49,371 bases of DNA from Arenicellales bacterium (GCA_030754035.1 JASMBC010000005.1:1-49371); one strand, 5' to 3'. Shown: positions 8,440 to 18,082, counted from the first letter of the stretch. Numbers and translations are program-made. The notes: generated from the sequence alone by a model not told the origin.

Positions 8440-8985
8440 ATGCGATTTTTCAATATCCTGTCGACTGCGGTGCTGGCATTTACAACAGTCGCCTCGACTG
8501 CAGCACAGGCCTGTCCGGTGAATCTCGATTTCACCAAACGCTATCTCGCCAGTGACGAATCGGTGCGGCTGTGCGACGCGTATGCAGGCAAGGTTCTGCT
8601 GATGGTAAATACCGCCAGTTACTGCGGCTTTACACCACAGTTCAAGGGTCTGGAAGCATTGTACGAGAAATATAGTGAGCGCGGCTTTGTCGTACTGGGC
8701 TTTCCTTCCAATGACTTTTTTCAGGATCCCCGCTCGGAGGAGAAGGTTCGCGAATTCTGCGATCTCAGCTACAGTGTCAAGTTCCCCATGTTTGAAAAAT
8801 CCCGGGTGGCTAAGCGCAAAGCTGAACCGCTTTTTCAGGCACTCGGTAACGAGGCCGGTCAATTCCCCAAATGGAACTTTCACAAATATCTGCTCGACCG
8901 GGATGGCAAGATCGTCGGAAGTTTCGGATCTACCGTTACACCTGACAATGTTGACCTGGTAAAAAAGATTGAATCGCTACTCTAA
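8440..8985 (+). CDS. Exported glutathione-peroxidase-family thiol peroxidase
   Basis: Reduces hydroperoxides. The 181-residue protein starts at ATG 8440 (GGAG nine bases upstream) with a signal peptide ending near AQA (23-24), so it acts in the periplasm. The peroxidatic Cys is Cys62 in NTASYCGFTPQF, and the WNF motif is at 145-147. The usual Gln of FPCNQF is replaced: here it is FPSNDF, with Asp92. Cys107 in REFCDLSYSVKFP fits the resolving cysteine of thioredoxin-dependent members, so a 2-Cys mechanism rather than glutathione use is likely. Alternative starts at 8425 and 8431 only lengthen the signal peptide. Confidence 0.85.
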   Translation: MRFFNILSTAVLAFTTVASTAAQACPVNLDFTKRYLASDESVRLCDAYAGKVLLMVNTASYCGFTPQFKGLEALYEKYSERGFVVLGFPSNDFFQDPRSEEKVREFCDLSYSVKFPMFEKSRVAKRKAEPLFQALGNEAGQFPKWNFHKYLLDRDGKIVGSFGSTVTPDNVDLVKKIESLL

Positions 8986-9033
8986 GGAAATCACCTGACT
9001 CCTGGGCTCTCAAGCCAGCGATCTCTACCGCAC

Positions 9034-9882
9034 ATGAACCATGGCACTCATCACCGCAGGGCCGTATTCACCGATCTGGACGGCACGCTGCTGGGACCAG
9101 ACCATCAACTATCAGAGCGAAACCGGGAAACGCTCAAACACCTGGGCGATCTGGGTGTACAGCGCATCGTAGTGACCGGCAGATCACTGTACTCGTGTGA
9201 CCGCGTGCTGGATCAAACCTTTCCCATAGATATGCTGGTGACCTCCTCCGGTGCCGGCATTTTTTCCTATCCGTCGGTACAGCCACTGCAACACTTCGGC
9301 CTGGGAGTTGTCGAGATTACTCAGGCGATCACGGTGCTCGAAGAGTTGCAACTGGACTTCATGGTGCATGCCCCGGTGCCGGATAACCATCATTTCTGCT
9401 GGAGACGATTCAGCCAACACAACGCGGACTTTGATAGACGCCTTGCCCTGTACGCAGGATGTCACCAACTGCTGCAACCCAACGAAACGCCGCAAGCGGG
9501 AGCAGCCCAGTTGCTGGCCATCGTATCTGCAGCAGATTCTACTGGCCTGCACGATGTATTAAGTCAACGCTTACCTGAGCTTAATGTGCTGCGTACGACC
9601 TCGCCGCTGGATCACTGCTCTACCTGGTACGAGATCTTCCCCGCATCAGTGTGTAAATCCCATGCTGCCGCATGGATCTGTGAGTACTTGAATCTTAACG
9701 CCCAAACAGCGCTCGCGGTTGGCAATGATTACAACGATCTTGACCTGCTACGCTGGGCTGGCGTCTCTTGTGTCGTTGCTAATGCGCCGGCCGAACTCTC
9801 CCGGGAGTTTGTAGTGGTGGCACACCATAGCGAAGGAGGCTTCAGCGATGCCGTTTCGCATTGGCTAACGAGTTTTAACTAA
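9034..9882 (+). CDS. Cof-type HAD-IIB phosphatase
   Basis: A 282-residue HAD-superfamily hydrolase. Motif I is FTDLDGTLL with the nucleophile Asp14 and Asp16, motif II is VTGRS, and motif IV is GNDYNDLDLL. The alpha/beta cap between them places it in the Cof/HAD-IIB group, which dephosphorylates sugar phosphates, FMN or the thiamine intermediate HMP-PP. The E. coli family member Cof acts on HMP-PP, so a link to the thiamine genes upstream is possible but unproven. No clear ribosome site precedes the ATG. It converges with the ABC ATPase gene after 16 bases. Confidence 0.8.
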   Translation: MNHGTHHRRAVFTDLDGTLLGPDHQLSERNRETLKHLGDLGVQRIVVTGRSLYSCDRVLDQTFPIDMLVTSSGAGIFSYPSVQPLQHFGLGVVEITQAITVLEELQLDFMVHAPVPDNHHFCWRRFSQHNADFDRRLALYAGCHQLLQPNETPQAGAAQLLAIVSAADSTGLHDVLSQRLPELNVLRTTSPLDHCSTWYEIFPASVCKSHAAAWICEYLNLNAQTALAVGNDYNDLDLLRWAGVSCVVANAPAELSREFVVVAHHSEGGFSDAVSHWLTSFN

Positions 9883-9898
9883 GGCTGTACATCCGCGA

Positions 9899-10666
9899 CT
9901 ACCAGAGCAGGCGACCCGCTACGAAAGCTGCTCCGAGCTTCGTGCCAGACGCATCGAGGAAACTTTCAACAGGACTATGCTCAACCAGCCGCCCGTTATG
10001 AAGAAACAGTATCTCACTGGCAATACGTCGAACCTGCCCCATGTCATGAGATACCATGATGATACGAACACCTTCATCATCAATCCGAGTAATGATCTCT
10101 TCGACAGCTTGCGTCGCTGCCGGATCGAGGTGGGCCGTAGGCTCATCCAGAAACAGCACACGAGGCTCCAGAGCCCAGGCTCGCGCCAATGCAAGGCGCT
10201 GCTGTTCGCCACCGGAGAGTACCCGGGCATCACGCCGGGCCAGTTCGACCAGCCCGGTTTTTTCGAGTGCTGACAGTGCCCTTTCGTGCCGCTCGCCCCG
10301 CGGAGTATCCCGCGCCGCCAGGGCATGTTCGACATTCGCCTGTACCGAGCGGCGTAAAAGTGCCGGGCGCTGAAACAGCATCGCCTGGGCGCAGCGTTGC
10401 TGGGCCACACTACCTCCAGCCCAGCGGGCCTCACCGCGGGTAGGCCTGAGCAGGCCGTGACAAAGACGCAGCAGCAGACTCTTGCCAGCGCCGTTTGGCC
10501 CGACCACACAGGTACGCCCTTGGCGTTCCAGCGTAAAATTCACATCGGCAAGTAAAGTCTCACCACCGGCATCGAAGCCAAGGGCGCTCACCCGAAGTGG
10601 CAGTAATTCGAAGCTGGCATCAGCCGGGGAAACCGCTGTGGCCTCATATGTTGTGGGTGAATCCAT
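9899..10666 (-). CDS. TupC-like tungstate-type ABC ATPase, orphan
   Basis: A 255-residue ABC ATPase with Walker A GPNGAGKS (56-63), signature LSGGEQQR and Walker B VLFLDEPTAHLD. The segments LLRLCHGLL and AMLFQRPALLRRSV are typical of TupC/WtpC, the ATPase of tungstate uptake systems. No permease (TupB) or binding protein (TupA) gene is beside it, so its partner must be encoded elsewhere or it is a remnant of a moved operon. The ATG at 10666 is preferred over a TTG at 10687. Confidence 0.75.
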   Translation of the reverse strand: MDSPTTYEATAVSPADASFELLPLRVSALGFDAGGETLLADVNFTLERQGRTCVVGPNGAGKSLLLRLCHGLLRPTRGEARWAGGSVAQQRCAQAMLFQRPALLRRSVQANVEHALAARDTPRGERHERALSALEKTGLVELARRDARVLSGGEQQRLALARAWALEPRVLFLDEPTAHLDPAATQAVEEIITRIDDEGVRIIMVSHDMGQVRRIASEILFLHNGRLVEHSPVESFLDASGTKLGAAFVAGRLLW

Positions 10667-10797
10667 CGCACACTCGAGCGTTAGCAACTTTGCTTCGTTG
10701 GATTATGTGCGCGCCGGGCCGCCAGCACAAAGTCTGTGGCATTTTTATCTTTATCACGCGAATAAGCGCCAACAAAACCGGGTGCAGCGACCATTTC

Positions 10798-10838
10798 ATA
10801 CTATGGTAATTAGTATTTGGGATAGTTACAGGTATAGT
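10798..10838 (+). promoter_or_regulatory. Candidate promoter with inverted repeat before the efflux operon
   Basis: ATACTA (10798-10803) and TAGTAT (10811-10816) form an inverted repeat with a 7-base gap. The right arm overlaps a weak -35 (TTAGTA, 10810-10815), which lies 17 bases before a -10-like TATAGT (10833-10838). A repressor on the repeat would block this promoter. The regulator is unknown. Confidence 0.3.
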
Positions 10839-10864
10839 TCTTGCATACGAAGTTACTAACGAAC

Positions 10865-12352
10865 ATGCTCATGCGCAAAGTTTTAATAGTTATCCCACTC
10901 GCTGTGGCTATCGCTGGGGGTATCTGGCTCTTCCAGGGAGAACTCCAGGATCCATCCCCTGGCTGGCGACTGGCTCAGGTCGAACGAGGCACCGTCGAGC
11001 AGGTGGTATCAGCGACCGGCCGAGTCGATCCAGTGATGACAGTCGATATCAGTTCGCAGGTCTCCGGCCAGATTGCCGAGGTACTGGTCAATTTCAATTC
11101 AAAAGTGGCAACCGGACAAGTACTGGCCCGCATCGATCCTGCCGCGTTTGAAGTCCGGGTCGAGGTAGCGCGTGCCGATCTCGCTTATGCTAAGGCCAAT
11201 GTCGCCATGCAGAAAGCTGTCCTGGATGAACTGCGGGCCGAACGCAGCGGCGCGATGGCAGCGCTGGGCGAACTGGAAAAAGACCTGAAACGCCAGCGTA
11301 CCCTCTTCCAACGTAAGGTCGTATCCGAAAGTGTGGTCGGTAGTGCGCTCGCGCAGCGCGACCAGGCGCATGCACGCCTTGAAAGCATTGCAGCACGCCT
11401 TGTGAAGCAACAGGCCCAGGTGCTCTCGGCAAAGGCCCAGGTCGATTCCCGTTCGGGCAGCCTGCGCGAGCGTGAACTGGACCTGGGCTATACCGTGATC
11501 CTTTCCCCGGTGGACGGTGTCGTCATCAACCGCGATGTCGATGTCGGGCAGACCGTCGCGGCCAGCCTGCAGGCTCCGGTACTGTTTACACTGGCCAAGG
11601 ATCTGCGTGATGTACAAATTGAGGTCAGCGTTGATGAGGCAGATATCGGGCGAGTTATTGATGGCCAGCAAGTTCGATTCACGGTAGATGCTTACCCTGA
11701 CCGGCGATTCAGCGGCCACGTTTCCCAGATACGCAAGGCGCCCCAGGTCGACTCAGGCGTGGTGACCTACCGGGTGATGGTGGCCACACGGAACAACGAC
11801 GAGGCGCTATTGCCGGGCATGACTGCAACTGTGGAGATCATCGTCGGCCGGCGTGAGAATGTACTGCGGGTACCCAATTCGGCACTTCGGTTTAAACCCA
11901 AAGGCCTATCCAAAGCCTCCGGATCGACGGCCAAGAATGGCCATCAGCGGGCTCTGGCACGGATCGAAAAACTTGCCACAGCGCTGGAACTCAGCGATAA
12001 ACAGCGCCCCGCGGTTGCAGCTGTGTTCCGTGAGATGGGTGAGGCAATACACGCACTACGCGAATCGGGCATGGAAGAGCAAGCCAGAAAAAGCGCCAAA
12101 ACCCAATTGCGCAATCAGGCTTTCGGCCGCATTGAAGCATTGCTCAGCGAGGATCAGAGAATACGCTACCGTGAAATGCGTGCCGAATCGGCTGGCACCC
12201 GCCAGCGCCGTGGCACGTTATGGCGGCCACAAGGTCCTACCTCTGTAAGGGTTGAGATCGGCCTGTCCGATGACACCTATTCTGAAATCACGAGCAATGA
12301 ACTTTCAGCAGGCGATGCCGTGATTACCGGGCGCGAGCGTGCAACCCACTGA
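10865..12352 (+). CDS. MacA-like periplasmic adaptor with helical insert
   Basis: Membrane-fusion protein of a MacAB-type exporter, linking the inner-membrane ABC pump to an outer-membrane channel. The 495-residue protein has an N-terminal membrane anchor, a lipoyl half-motif (ISSQVSGQIAEVLV), a long coiled-coil hairpin (about 90-200), the second lipoyl half (ILSPVDGVVINRDVDVGQ) and a beta-barrel. After VPNSALRF (about 333), where other MacA proteins enter the membrane-proximal domain, about 95 residues are inserted (roughly 355-450). They are helical and charged, with two LTxxQ-like motifs, LSDKQR and LSEDQR. First gene of a three-gene operon. ATG 10865 is chosen over TTG 10841. Confidence 0.85.
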   Translation: MLMRKVLIVIPLAVAIAGGIWLFQGELQDPSPGWRLAQVERGTVEQVVSATGRVDPVMTVDISSQVSGQIAEVLVNFNSKVATGQVLARIDPAAFEVRVEVARADLAYAKANVAMQKAVLDELRAERSGAMAALGELEKDLKRQRTLFQRKVVSESVVGSALAQRDQAHARLESIAARLVKQQAQVLSAKAQVDSRSGSLRERELDLGYTVILSPVDGVVINRDVDVGQTVAASLQAPVLFTLAKDLRDVQIEVSVDEADIGRVIDGQQVRFTVDAYPDRRFSGHVSQIRKAPQVDSGVVTYRVMVATRNNDEALLPGMTATVEIIVGRRENVLRVPNSALRFKPKGLSKASGSTAKNGHQRALARIEKLATALELSDKQRPAVAAVFREMGEAIHALRESGMEEQARKSAKTQLRNQAFGRIEALLSEDQRIRYREMRAESAGTRQRRGTLWRPQGPTSVRVEIGLSDDTYSEITSNELSAGDAVITGRERATH

Positions 12353-12368
12353 CCTGCAATAACAGCTC

Positions 12369-13121
12369 ATGAGCGTGCCGATCATCCGGACTCGACAGCT
12401 GTGCCGCGAATACCTCGTTGGCGCACAAACAGTGAAGGCGCTGATCGATTTTTCTGTCGATATTCAGCACGGTGAATTTGTTGCGATCGTGGGGCCTTCG
12501 GGATCGGGCAAATCCACCTGCATGCACCTGCTGGGATGTCTGGATACACCTAGTGCAGGCGAGTACCATTTGGACGGACAGAATATCTCCAGATTGGACG
12601 CCGATGCACTTGCCGGGATACGTCGGCGCAAAATCGGGTTCGTTTTCCAATCATTTAATTTGCTTGGCGGCGCCAACGCAATCGCTAACGTGGAACTGCC
12701 GCTGGTTTACGGTGGCGTCTCCCGTGCTCAGCGGCTCGAACAGGCCCGGGCGGCGCTCGATTCGGTCGGGCTTGCTGATCGTGGACACCACCTGCCAGCA
12801 CAACTTTCAGGCGGGCAGATGCAGCGGGTCGCCATCGCCCGTGCCATCGTCAACCGACCGGCACTGGTGTTGGCCGATGAGCCCACCGGCGCACTCGACA
12901 CCCAGACGGGCCAAGAGATCATGGCGCTGCTCGAGAGTCTGAACCGCTGTGGGATGACCGTCGTTGTCATCACCCACGAGGCAGAGATTGCTGCCTTTGC
13001 CCAAAGAGTGCTGTATTTTCGCGATGGCCGCCTGATTGAAGATCGATCGACCTCAGGTGTCAATGCTGTCACACCAACGACATTACCGAAGATAGGCGAG
13101 GCACATCATGAAGCTCAGTGA
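12369..13121 (+). CDS. MacB-type ABC transporter ATPase
   Basis: A 250-residue cytoplasmic ATPase of the LolD/MacB type VII ABC family. Walker A GPSGSGKST is at 42-50, the family-typical Q-loop VFQSFNLL follows, then the signature LSGGQMQR and Walker B VLADEPTGALD, with the switch His in VITHE. It powers the permease encoded immediately downstream, whose start it overlaps by 14 bases. In canonical MacB both domains are fused; here they are separate, as in many Gram-negative MacAB-like systems. Confidence 0.9.
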   Translation: MSVPIIRTRQLCREYLVGAQTVKALIDFSVDIQHGEFVAIVGPSGSGKSTCMHLLGCLDTPSAGEYHLDGQNISRLDADALAGIRRRKIGFVFQSFNLLGGANAIANVELPLVYGGVSRAQRLEQARAALDSVGLADRGHHLPAQLSGGQMQRVAIARAIVNRPALVLADEPTGALDTQTGQEIMALLESLNRCGMTVVVITHEAEIAAFAQRVLYFRDGRLIEDRSTSGVNAVTPTTLPKIGEAHHEAQ

Positions 13122-14340
13122 CAGCCTGCTGAGTGCCGTTAGCTCGCTGCGGGCTAATAAGCTGCGAACTGCGTTGACTACGCTGGGAATCATTATCGGT
13201 GTCAGCGCTGTGATCGCCATGGTCGGTGTGGGTAAGGGAGCGCAACTGAGGATCGAAGAAACGATACAGGGACTGGGTGAGAACGTACTTTTCGTACGTA
13301 ACGGTACCAGTGTCGCCGGCGGCGTACGGGGCGGAGCCAATTCCAAGATCTCTTTAACCGAGGCTGACGCAGCTGCGATTATTGCCGGCGCTCCGTCCAT
13401 ACTGATCGCGGCGCCAACTCTGCGGGCCACCGGGCAGATAATCTTTGGCAATACCAACTGGTTTAGCACCATCTACGGGGTAGGCGACACCTATCTGCAG
13501 GCCCGGGACTGGCAGATCGAAAATGGCCGCACGTTCAGCACCAACGAGGAACGCTCCAGTACCAAAGTGGTGATTGTTGGCCAAACGATCATCGATCAAC
13601 TGTTCTTTGGCCAAGACCCGGTTGGCGAAACTATTCGGATCGATCGGATCCCGTTCCGGGTCGTCGGTACCATCCGTGCAAAGGGAGAATCCTCCTGGGG
13701 TCGTGATCACGATGATGTCGTATTCGTACCGCTATCGGCAGCCCGCTCACGACTGGATGTCGGCAAACGTTATCGTGGCAATCTGGTTCGGGATATCACA
13801 TTGAAAGCACGCTCAGCTGACCTGCTGGAAACCGCTGAGCAGGAGGTCACTGATCTTCTGCGGGAGCGCCACCGGATCCGTCCCGGAGCGCCCGATGATT
13901 TTTACGTACGTAATGTCGCACAGTATCTCGAAGCCCGTGCCAAATCCGAGCGCACCATGTCGCTGCTGTTGGCGGCCGTCGCCGGCATCTCACTGCTGGT
14001 GGGTGGAATCGGCATCATGAATATCATGCTGGTCTCTGTCACCGAGCGTACCCGCGAAGTGGGCCTGCGCATGGCGGTTGGGGCGCGGCGCATCGATATC
14101 CTTGTGCAATTTGTTACCGAGGCAATGGCGGTATCACTCATTGGCGGCGCCATCGGCGTAGCGCTGGGTCTGGGGGGGCTACTCACAGCAGCGCGCTTTG
14201 GTGACTGGCCTGTCGTGATCTCACCGTTTTCGGCGGTAATCGCCATGGGCTTCGCGGCGTTGATAGGCGTCTTCTTTGGCTATTACCCTGCCCACAAAGC
14301 CTCTCGACTCGACCCGATTGTTGCGCTACGCCGCGAATAA
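13108..14340 (+). CDS. MacB-type ABC permease (FtsX domain)
   Basis: A 410-residue permease: one N-terminal helix (TTLGIIIGVSAVIAM, about 24-40), a large periplasmic MacB_PCD domain, and three C-terminal helices with the FtsX-domain signature GGIGIMNIMLVSVTERTREV. Type VII transporters of this kind push substrates from the periplasm out through an adaptor and TolC rather than across the inner membrane. It completes the operon with the adaptor and ATPase genes. No outer-membrane factor gene is nearby. The substrate is unknown. Confidence 0.9.
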   Translation: MKLSDSLLSAVSSLRANKLRTALTTLGIIIGVSAVIAMVGVGKGAQLRIEETIQGLGENVLFVRNGTSVAGGVRGGANSKISLTEADAAAIIAGAPSILIAAPTLRATGQIIFGNTNWFSTIYGVGDTYLQARDWQIENGRTFSTNEERSSTKVVIVGQTIIDQLFFGQDPVGETIRIDRIPFRVVGTIRAKGESSWGRDHDDVVFVPLSAARSRLDVGKRYRGNLVRDITLKARSADLLETAEQEVTDLLRERHRIRPGAPDDFYVRNVAQYLEARAKSERTMSLLLAAVAGISLLVGGIGIMNIMLVSVTERTREVGLRMAVGARRIDILVQFVTEAMAVSLIGGAIGVALGLGGLLTAARFGDWPVVISPFSAVIAMGFAALIGVFFGYYPAHKASRLDPIVALRRE

Positions 14341-14406
14341 CAAAATGACCTGGCTGATAATCTACTCCAGTTGATAAAAGAGCGTACGGTGTGGCACCAT
14401 GTCCAC

Positions 14407-14431
14407 GGACAGCTATCCTTCTTGGCTGTCC
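14407..14431. repeat. Inverted repeat after the efflux operon
   Basis: GGACAGC (14407-14413) and GCTGTCC (14425-14431) form a perfect 7-bp stem with an 11-base loop. There is no T-run, so it is not a clear terminator; it may protect the 3' end of the efflux mRNA. Confidence 0.4.
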
Positions 14432-14457
14432 TATGGATGGCCAAAAAACAATCAACC

Positions 14458-14480
14458 GGCACTACCTCAACGGAAGTGCC
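14458..14480. repeat. Inverted repeat before the Cys-rich mini-protein
   Basis: GGCACT (14458-14463) and AGTGCC (14475-14480) can form a 6-bp stem with an 11-base loop, ten bases before the AGGGAG ribosome site of the 64-residue protein. It could be an operator or a leader hairpin. Confidence 0.3.
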
Positions 14481-14503
14481 ATCATAAAAAAGGGAGAATG
14501 CTC

Positions 14504-14698
14504 ATGGCGGAATATAGCTGCGCAGTTTGTGGAATGGGAGTTACGGGGTTGAAGTGTGTAAAGTGCGAGGCAGAACTCGTACACGACCACATCACCACCG
14601 ATGAAGGCAACACCGTGGCAGTAACTAAGTGCCCGAATAATTGCGGCATGATCAAGTCACCTATGTGCTGTGGCACGGATATGAGTTGCAGCCTCTAA
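14504..14698 (+). CDS. 64-residue Cys-rich zinc-ribbon-like protein
   Basis: A very small soluble protein with nine cysteines: CxxC at 6-9, CxxC at 18-21, C43-x3-C47, the pair C55-C56 and C62. Two CxxC knuckles of this spacing suggest a rubredoxin-like or zinc-ribbon fold; the CC pair near the end is unusual. AGGGAG lies seven bases before ATG 14504, a strong start; the ATG at 14498 is too close to it. It stands alone between the efflux operon and an amidase. Metal binding is inferred from the cysteines; the function is unknown. Confidence 0.75.
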   Translation: MAEYSCAVCGMGVTGLKCVKCEAELVHDHITTDEGNTVAVTKCPNNCGMIKSPMCCGTDMSCSL

Positions 14699-14762
14699 CC
14701 TAATCTGGACGACGATCCAATGAATCGTTTACTGTAGTCTAGAAAGTCTGCGGGCCCATCCA

Positions 14763-16178
14763 GTGAGTAGTGATGATCTGAGCCGTCTCTTTGCGACGAA
14801 GCTTAGCGAATGCCTGCGTTCTGGAGCTTTATCACCCCTTGAAGTCATGGATGCCACGATATCACGCATTGAAGCGGTAAACCCCAAGGTCAACGCCTTG
14901 CCGACTCTGTGTCTGGGCCATGCTCGCGAACAGGCGCGTGCAATGACCGAACAGTGGGCATCCACCGATATCAAAGGCCCACTCTGGGGTCTGCCACTGG
15001 CAGTTAAGGATTACAACGACCTCGGCGGTGTGGCCACAACCTACGGTTCGCCGCTCTTTGCAGATAATATCGTCCGCAAATCGGACGCGACGGTAGCCAA
15101 ACTGCAAGCCTCAGGCGCTGTTCCTGTCGGCAAATCCAATGTGCCCGAGTGGGCCGGAGCGCATACCTTTAATCCGGTCTTTGGTCATACGCTCAACCCC
15201 TGGAACAGCGCCGTCAGCGCCGGCGGCTCCTCCGGCGGCTCGGGCGTCGCACTGGCCACCGGGATGGTACCCCTGGCAACAGGCAACGACCTGGGCGGCA
15301 GCCTGCGAGTCCCGGCCAGTTTTAATGGTGTTGTGGGCTTACGTCCTGGACCTGGTCGCGTGCCTCGGGGGGCACGCCTGCCCGCTTTTGATACGCTCTG
15401 GGTCGAAGGGCCGATGGGACGCTGCGTTGCCGATGTAGCATTAATGCTCGATGGTGCTGCCGGCCACGACCCGGCGGATCCGCTGTCATTTCAGCATACC
15501 GGTGAAAGTTTTGTGGGTGCGCTGCAACACGCTGACATGCCACGGCGGGTCGGATTCAGCCCTGACCTTGGTGTGGTACCCATGGAGCCAGAAGTCGCAC
15601 AGGTCTGTGAGGCGGCGGCAGAGCGTTTCAGCGAAATCGGGGCACAGGTGGATTGGTATGCACCGGATTTCTCCGGCGCGATTGAGGCCTTTCAGACCCT
15701 GCGCGGTGTGCTGATCGCACAGATGATGGAATCAATCCTGCAACAACACCGCGAGCGGATCGCACCGGAGATCATCTGGAATATCGAAAAAGGCCTGGCA
15801 GTCACCAATGCCCAGCTGCTGGATGCCGAGCGGGCTCGATCCGGGTTGTACCGACGGATCACTGCCTTTTTTGAAGAATACGACCTGCTGCTATGCCCCA
15901 CTGTATCGGTGCCACCTTTTCCTAAAGAGCAACGCTATGTTGAAACCATCGACGGGCAGCCGACTCAAACCTATATTGACTGGATCGCAATCACTTTTGC
16001 GATCACCATGACCTCGTGCCCTGCACTCAGCCTGCCAGCCGGCTTCACCAAGACAGGCTTGCCGGTAGGTCTTCAGGTTATCGGCCCACCACGTGGTGAA
16101 GCTGCCTTGCTGCGCGCCTGTCATCGTATGGAAGAAGTTCTGGATCTGGCCGGCCAGGTGCCAATCGATCCCCGGTAA
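14763..16178 (+). CDS. Amidase-signature-family hydrolase
   Basis: A 471-residue cytoplasmic amidase with the Ser-cisSer-Lys triad: Lys82 in LAVKDYND, the cis-Ser near 156-157 in GGSSGGSG and the nucleophile Ser180 in LGGSLRVP. The family hydrolyses amides of aliphatic or aromatic acids, or the amide of Glu-tRNA(Gln) in GatA. It is not GatA: no gatB or gatC is adjacent and the C-terminal half differs. The start is GTG 14763 with no good ribosome site, so it is uncertain by a few codons. Substrate unknown; a role in catabolism of an N-containing solute would fit the genes further right. Confidence 0.85.
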   Translation: MSSDDLSRLFATKLSECLRSGALSPLEVMDATISRIEAVNPKVNALPTLCLGHAREQARAMTEQWASTDIKGPLWGLPLAVKDYNDLGGVATTYGSPLFADNIVRKSDATVAKLQASGAVPVGKSNVPEWAGAHTFNPVFGHTLNPWNSAVSAGGSSGGSGVALATGMVPLATGNDLGGSLRVPASFNGVVGLRPGPGRVPRGARLPAFDTLWVEGPMGRCVADVALMLDGAAGHDPADPLSFQHTGESFVGALQHADMPRRVGFSPDLGVVPMEPEVAQVCEAAAERFSEIGAQVDWYAPDFSGAIEAFQTLRGVLIAQMMESILQQHRERIAPEIIWNIEKGLAVTNAQLLDAERARSGLYRRITAFFEEYDLLLCPTVSVPPFPKEQRYVETIDGQPTQTYIDWIAITFAITMTSCPALSLPAGFTKTGLPVGLQVIGPPRGEAALLRACHRMEEVLDLAGQVPIDPR

Positions 16179-16194
16179 TTATCGAAAGTGCCAC

Positions 16195-16508
16195 CTGCAT
16201 AGTCTCTCAGCACAACAAATTAGTCGGTATCATCAAGATGGTTTTCTGTATCCACTGCCGGCGCTGGAAGGATCTGAACTGACCAAAACATCTGCTGAGT
16301 TAGAGGGGGTCGAAAACAGCTGATCCGCTGGCAGAACTTTGCAACGATCGCCAGAGATAGTGACAGCACCGGACACTGGGTGCACATCCCGGCGCCATCA
16401 ACCCATTACGAGTCGTCCGCGATGATGCGCTGTCAGCAAGTCTGCCTTGAGCAGAATAAGGTGCTGCTGCGTAAAACCCGCGCGTCCAAATCGATCGCTC
16501 GACAGTAA
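16195..16508 (+). pseudogene. Decayed phytanoyl-CoA dioxygenase (PhyH) gene
   Basis: Two pieces of one PhyH-type gene lie in different frames. The first (16195-16323) reads SLSAQQISRYHQDGFLYPLP, the classic N-terminus of Fe(II)/2-oxoglutarate dioxygenases of this family, and stops with TGA. The second (about 16320-16508) is offset in frame. It reads ATIARDSDSTGHWVHIPAP and ends in a helical tail, matching the family C-terminus. About 170-180 central residues with the HxD...H iron site are missing. The start codon also looks lost (CTG/CAT where ATG is expected). The gene cannot make an active enzyme. An intact, different PhyH gene lies at 35734-36555. Confidence 0.65.
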
Positions 16509-16514
16509 AGGAAA

Positions 16515-17600
<1,086 letters not shown>

Positions 17601-18053
17601 TCAGCGGATTTTAATATCGACCTTGCGCGGTTGTACTTGTGCCGTCTTGGGTAGAACCAGATTGAGCACGCCATCTTGGTAATGGGCCTCGACCTTTGCC
17701 TCATCAATGTCGACTCCCAAACGAAACGAGCGAGCAAACTTGCCTTTATAGCGTTCCTGGCGAATCAACCGGCCACTCTTTTCTTCGTCCTTTTTTTCTA
17801 TCTGGCGTTCTGCGCTGATCGTCAGCACGCCATCATTGATAGTCACATCCAGATCTTCGCGGGGCACGCCGGGGACCTCTGCCTTCACCATGAAAGCGCT
17901 TTCGCTCTCGCTGACATCCATGGCAGGCGCCTTTGCATTACCCTCACGCTGCACCATCGTCGGTGCTCGGAACCAATGGCCCATCAGGTCGTCAAAATCA
18001 CCAAATACTTCCCAGCTACGATTTCTTTCACCGAGTCTTGCCAGATTATTCAT
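17601..18053 (-). CDS. Small heat-shock protein (Hsp20/IbpA-like)
   Basis: A 150-residue alpha-crystallin-type holdase that binds unfolding proteins under heat or oxidative stress. The N-terminal FGDFDDLMGHWF is typical of class A bacterial Hsp20, the alpha-crystallin domain runs from about MDVSESESAFMVKAEVPGV to the GVLNLVLPK strand, and the C-terminal IxI motif is present (VDIKIR). ATG 18053 has a strong GGAGGTCC ribosome site upstream; the open frame to 18134 is leader. A candidate sigma-32 promoter (18123-18149) and a leader hairpin precede it. Confidence 0.93.
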   Translation of the reverse strand: MNNLARLGERNRSWEVFGDFDDLMGHWFRAPTMVQREGNAKAPAMDVSESESAFMVKAEVPGVPREDLDVTINDGVLTISAERQIEKKDEEKSGRLIRQERYKGKFARSFRLGVDIDEAKVEAHYQDGVLNLVLPKTAQVQPRKVDIKIR

Positions 18054-18082
18054 AAGAGGACCTCCGTTGTCTTCTTGATACA

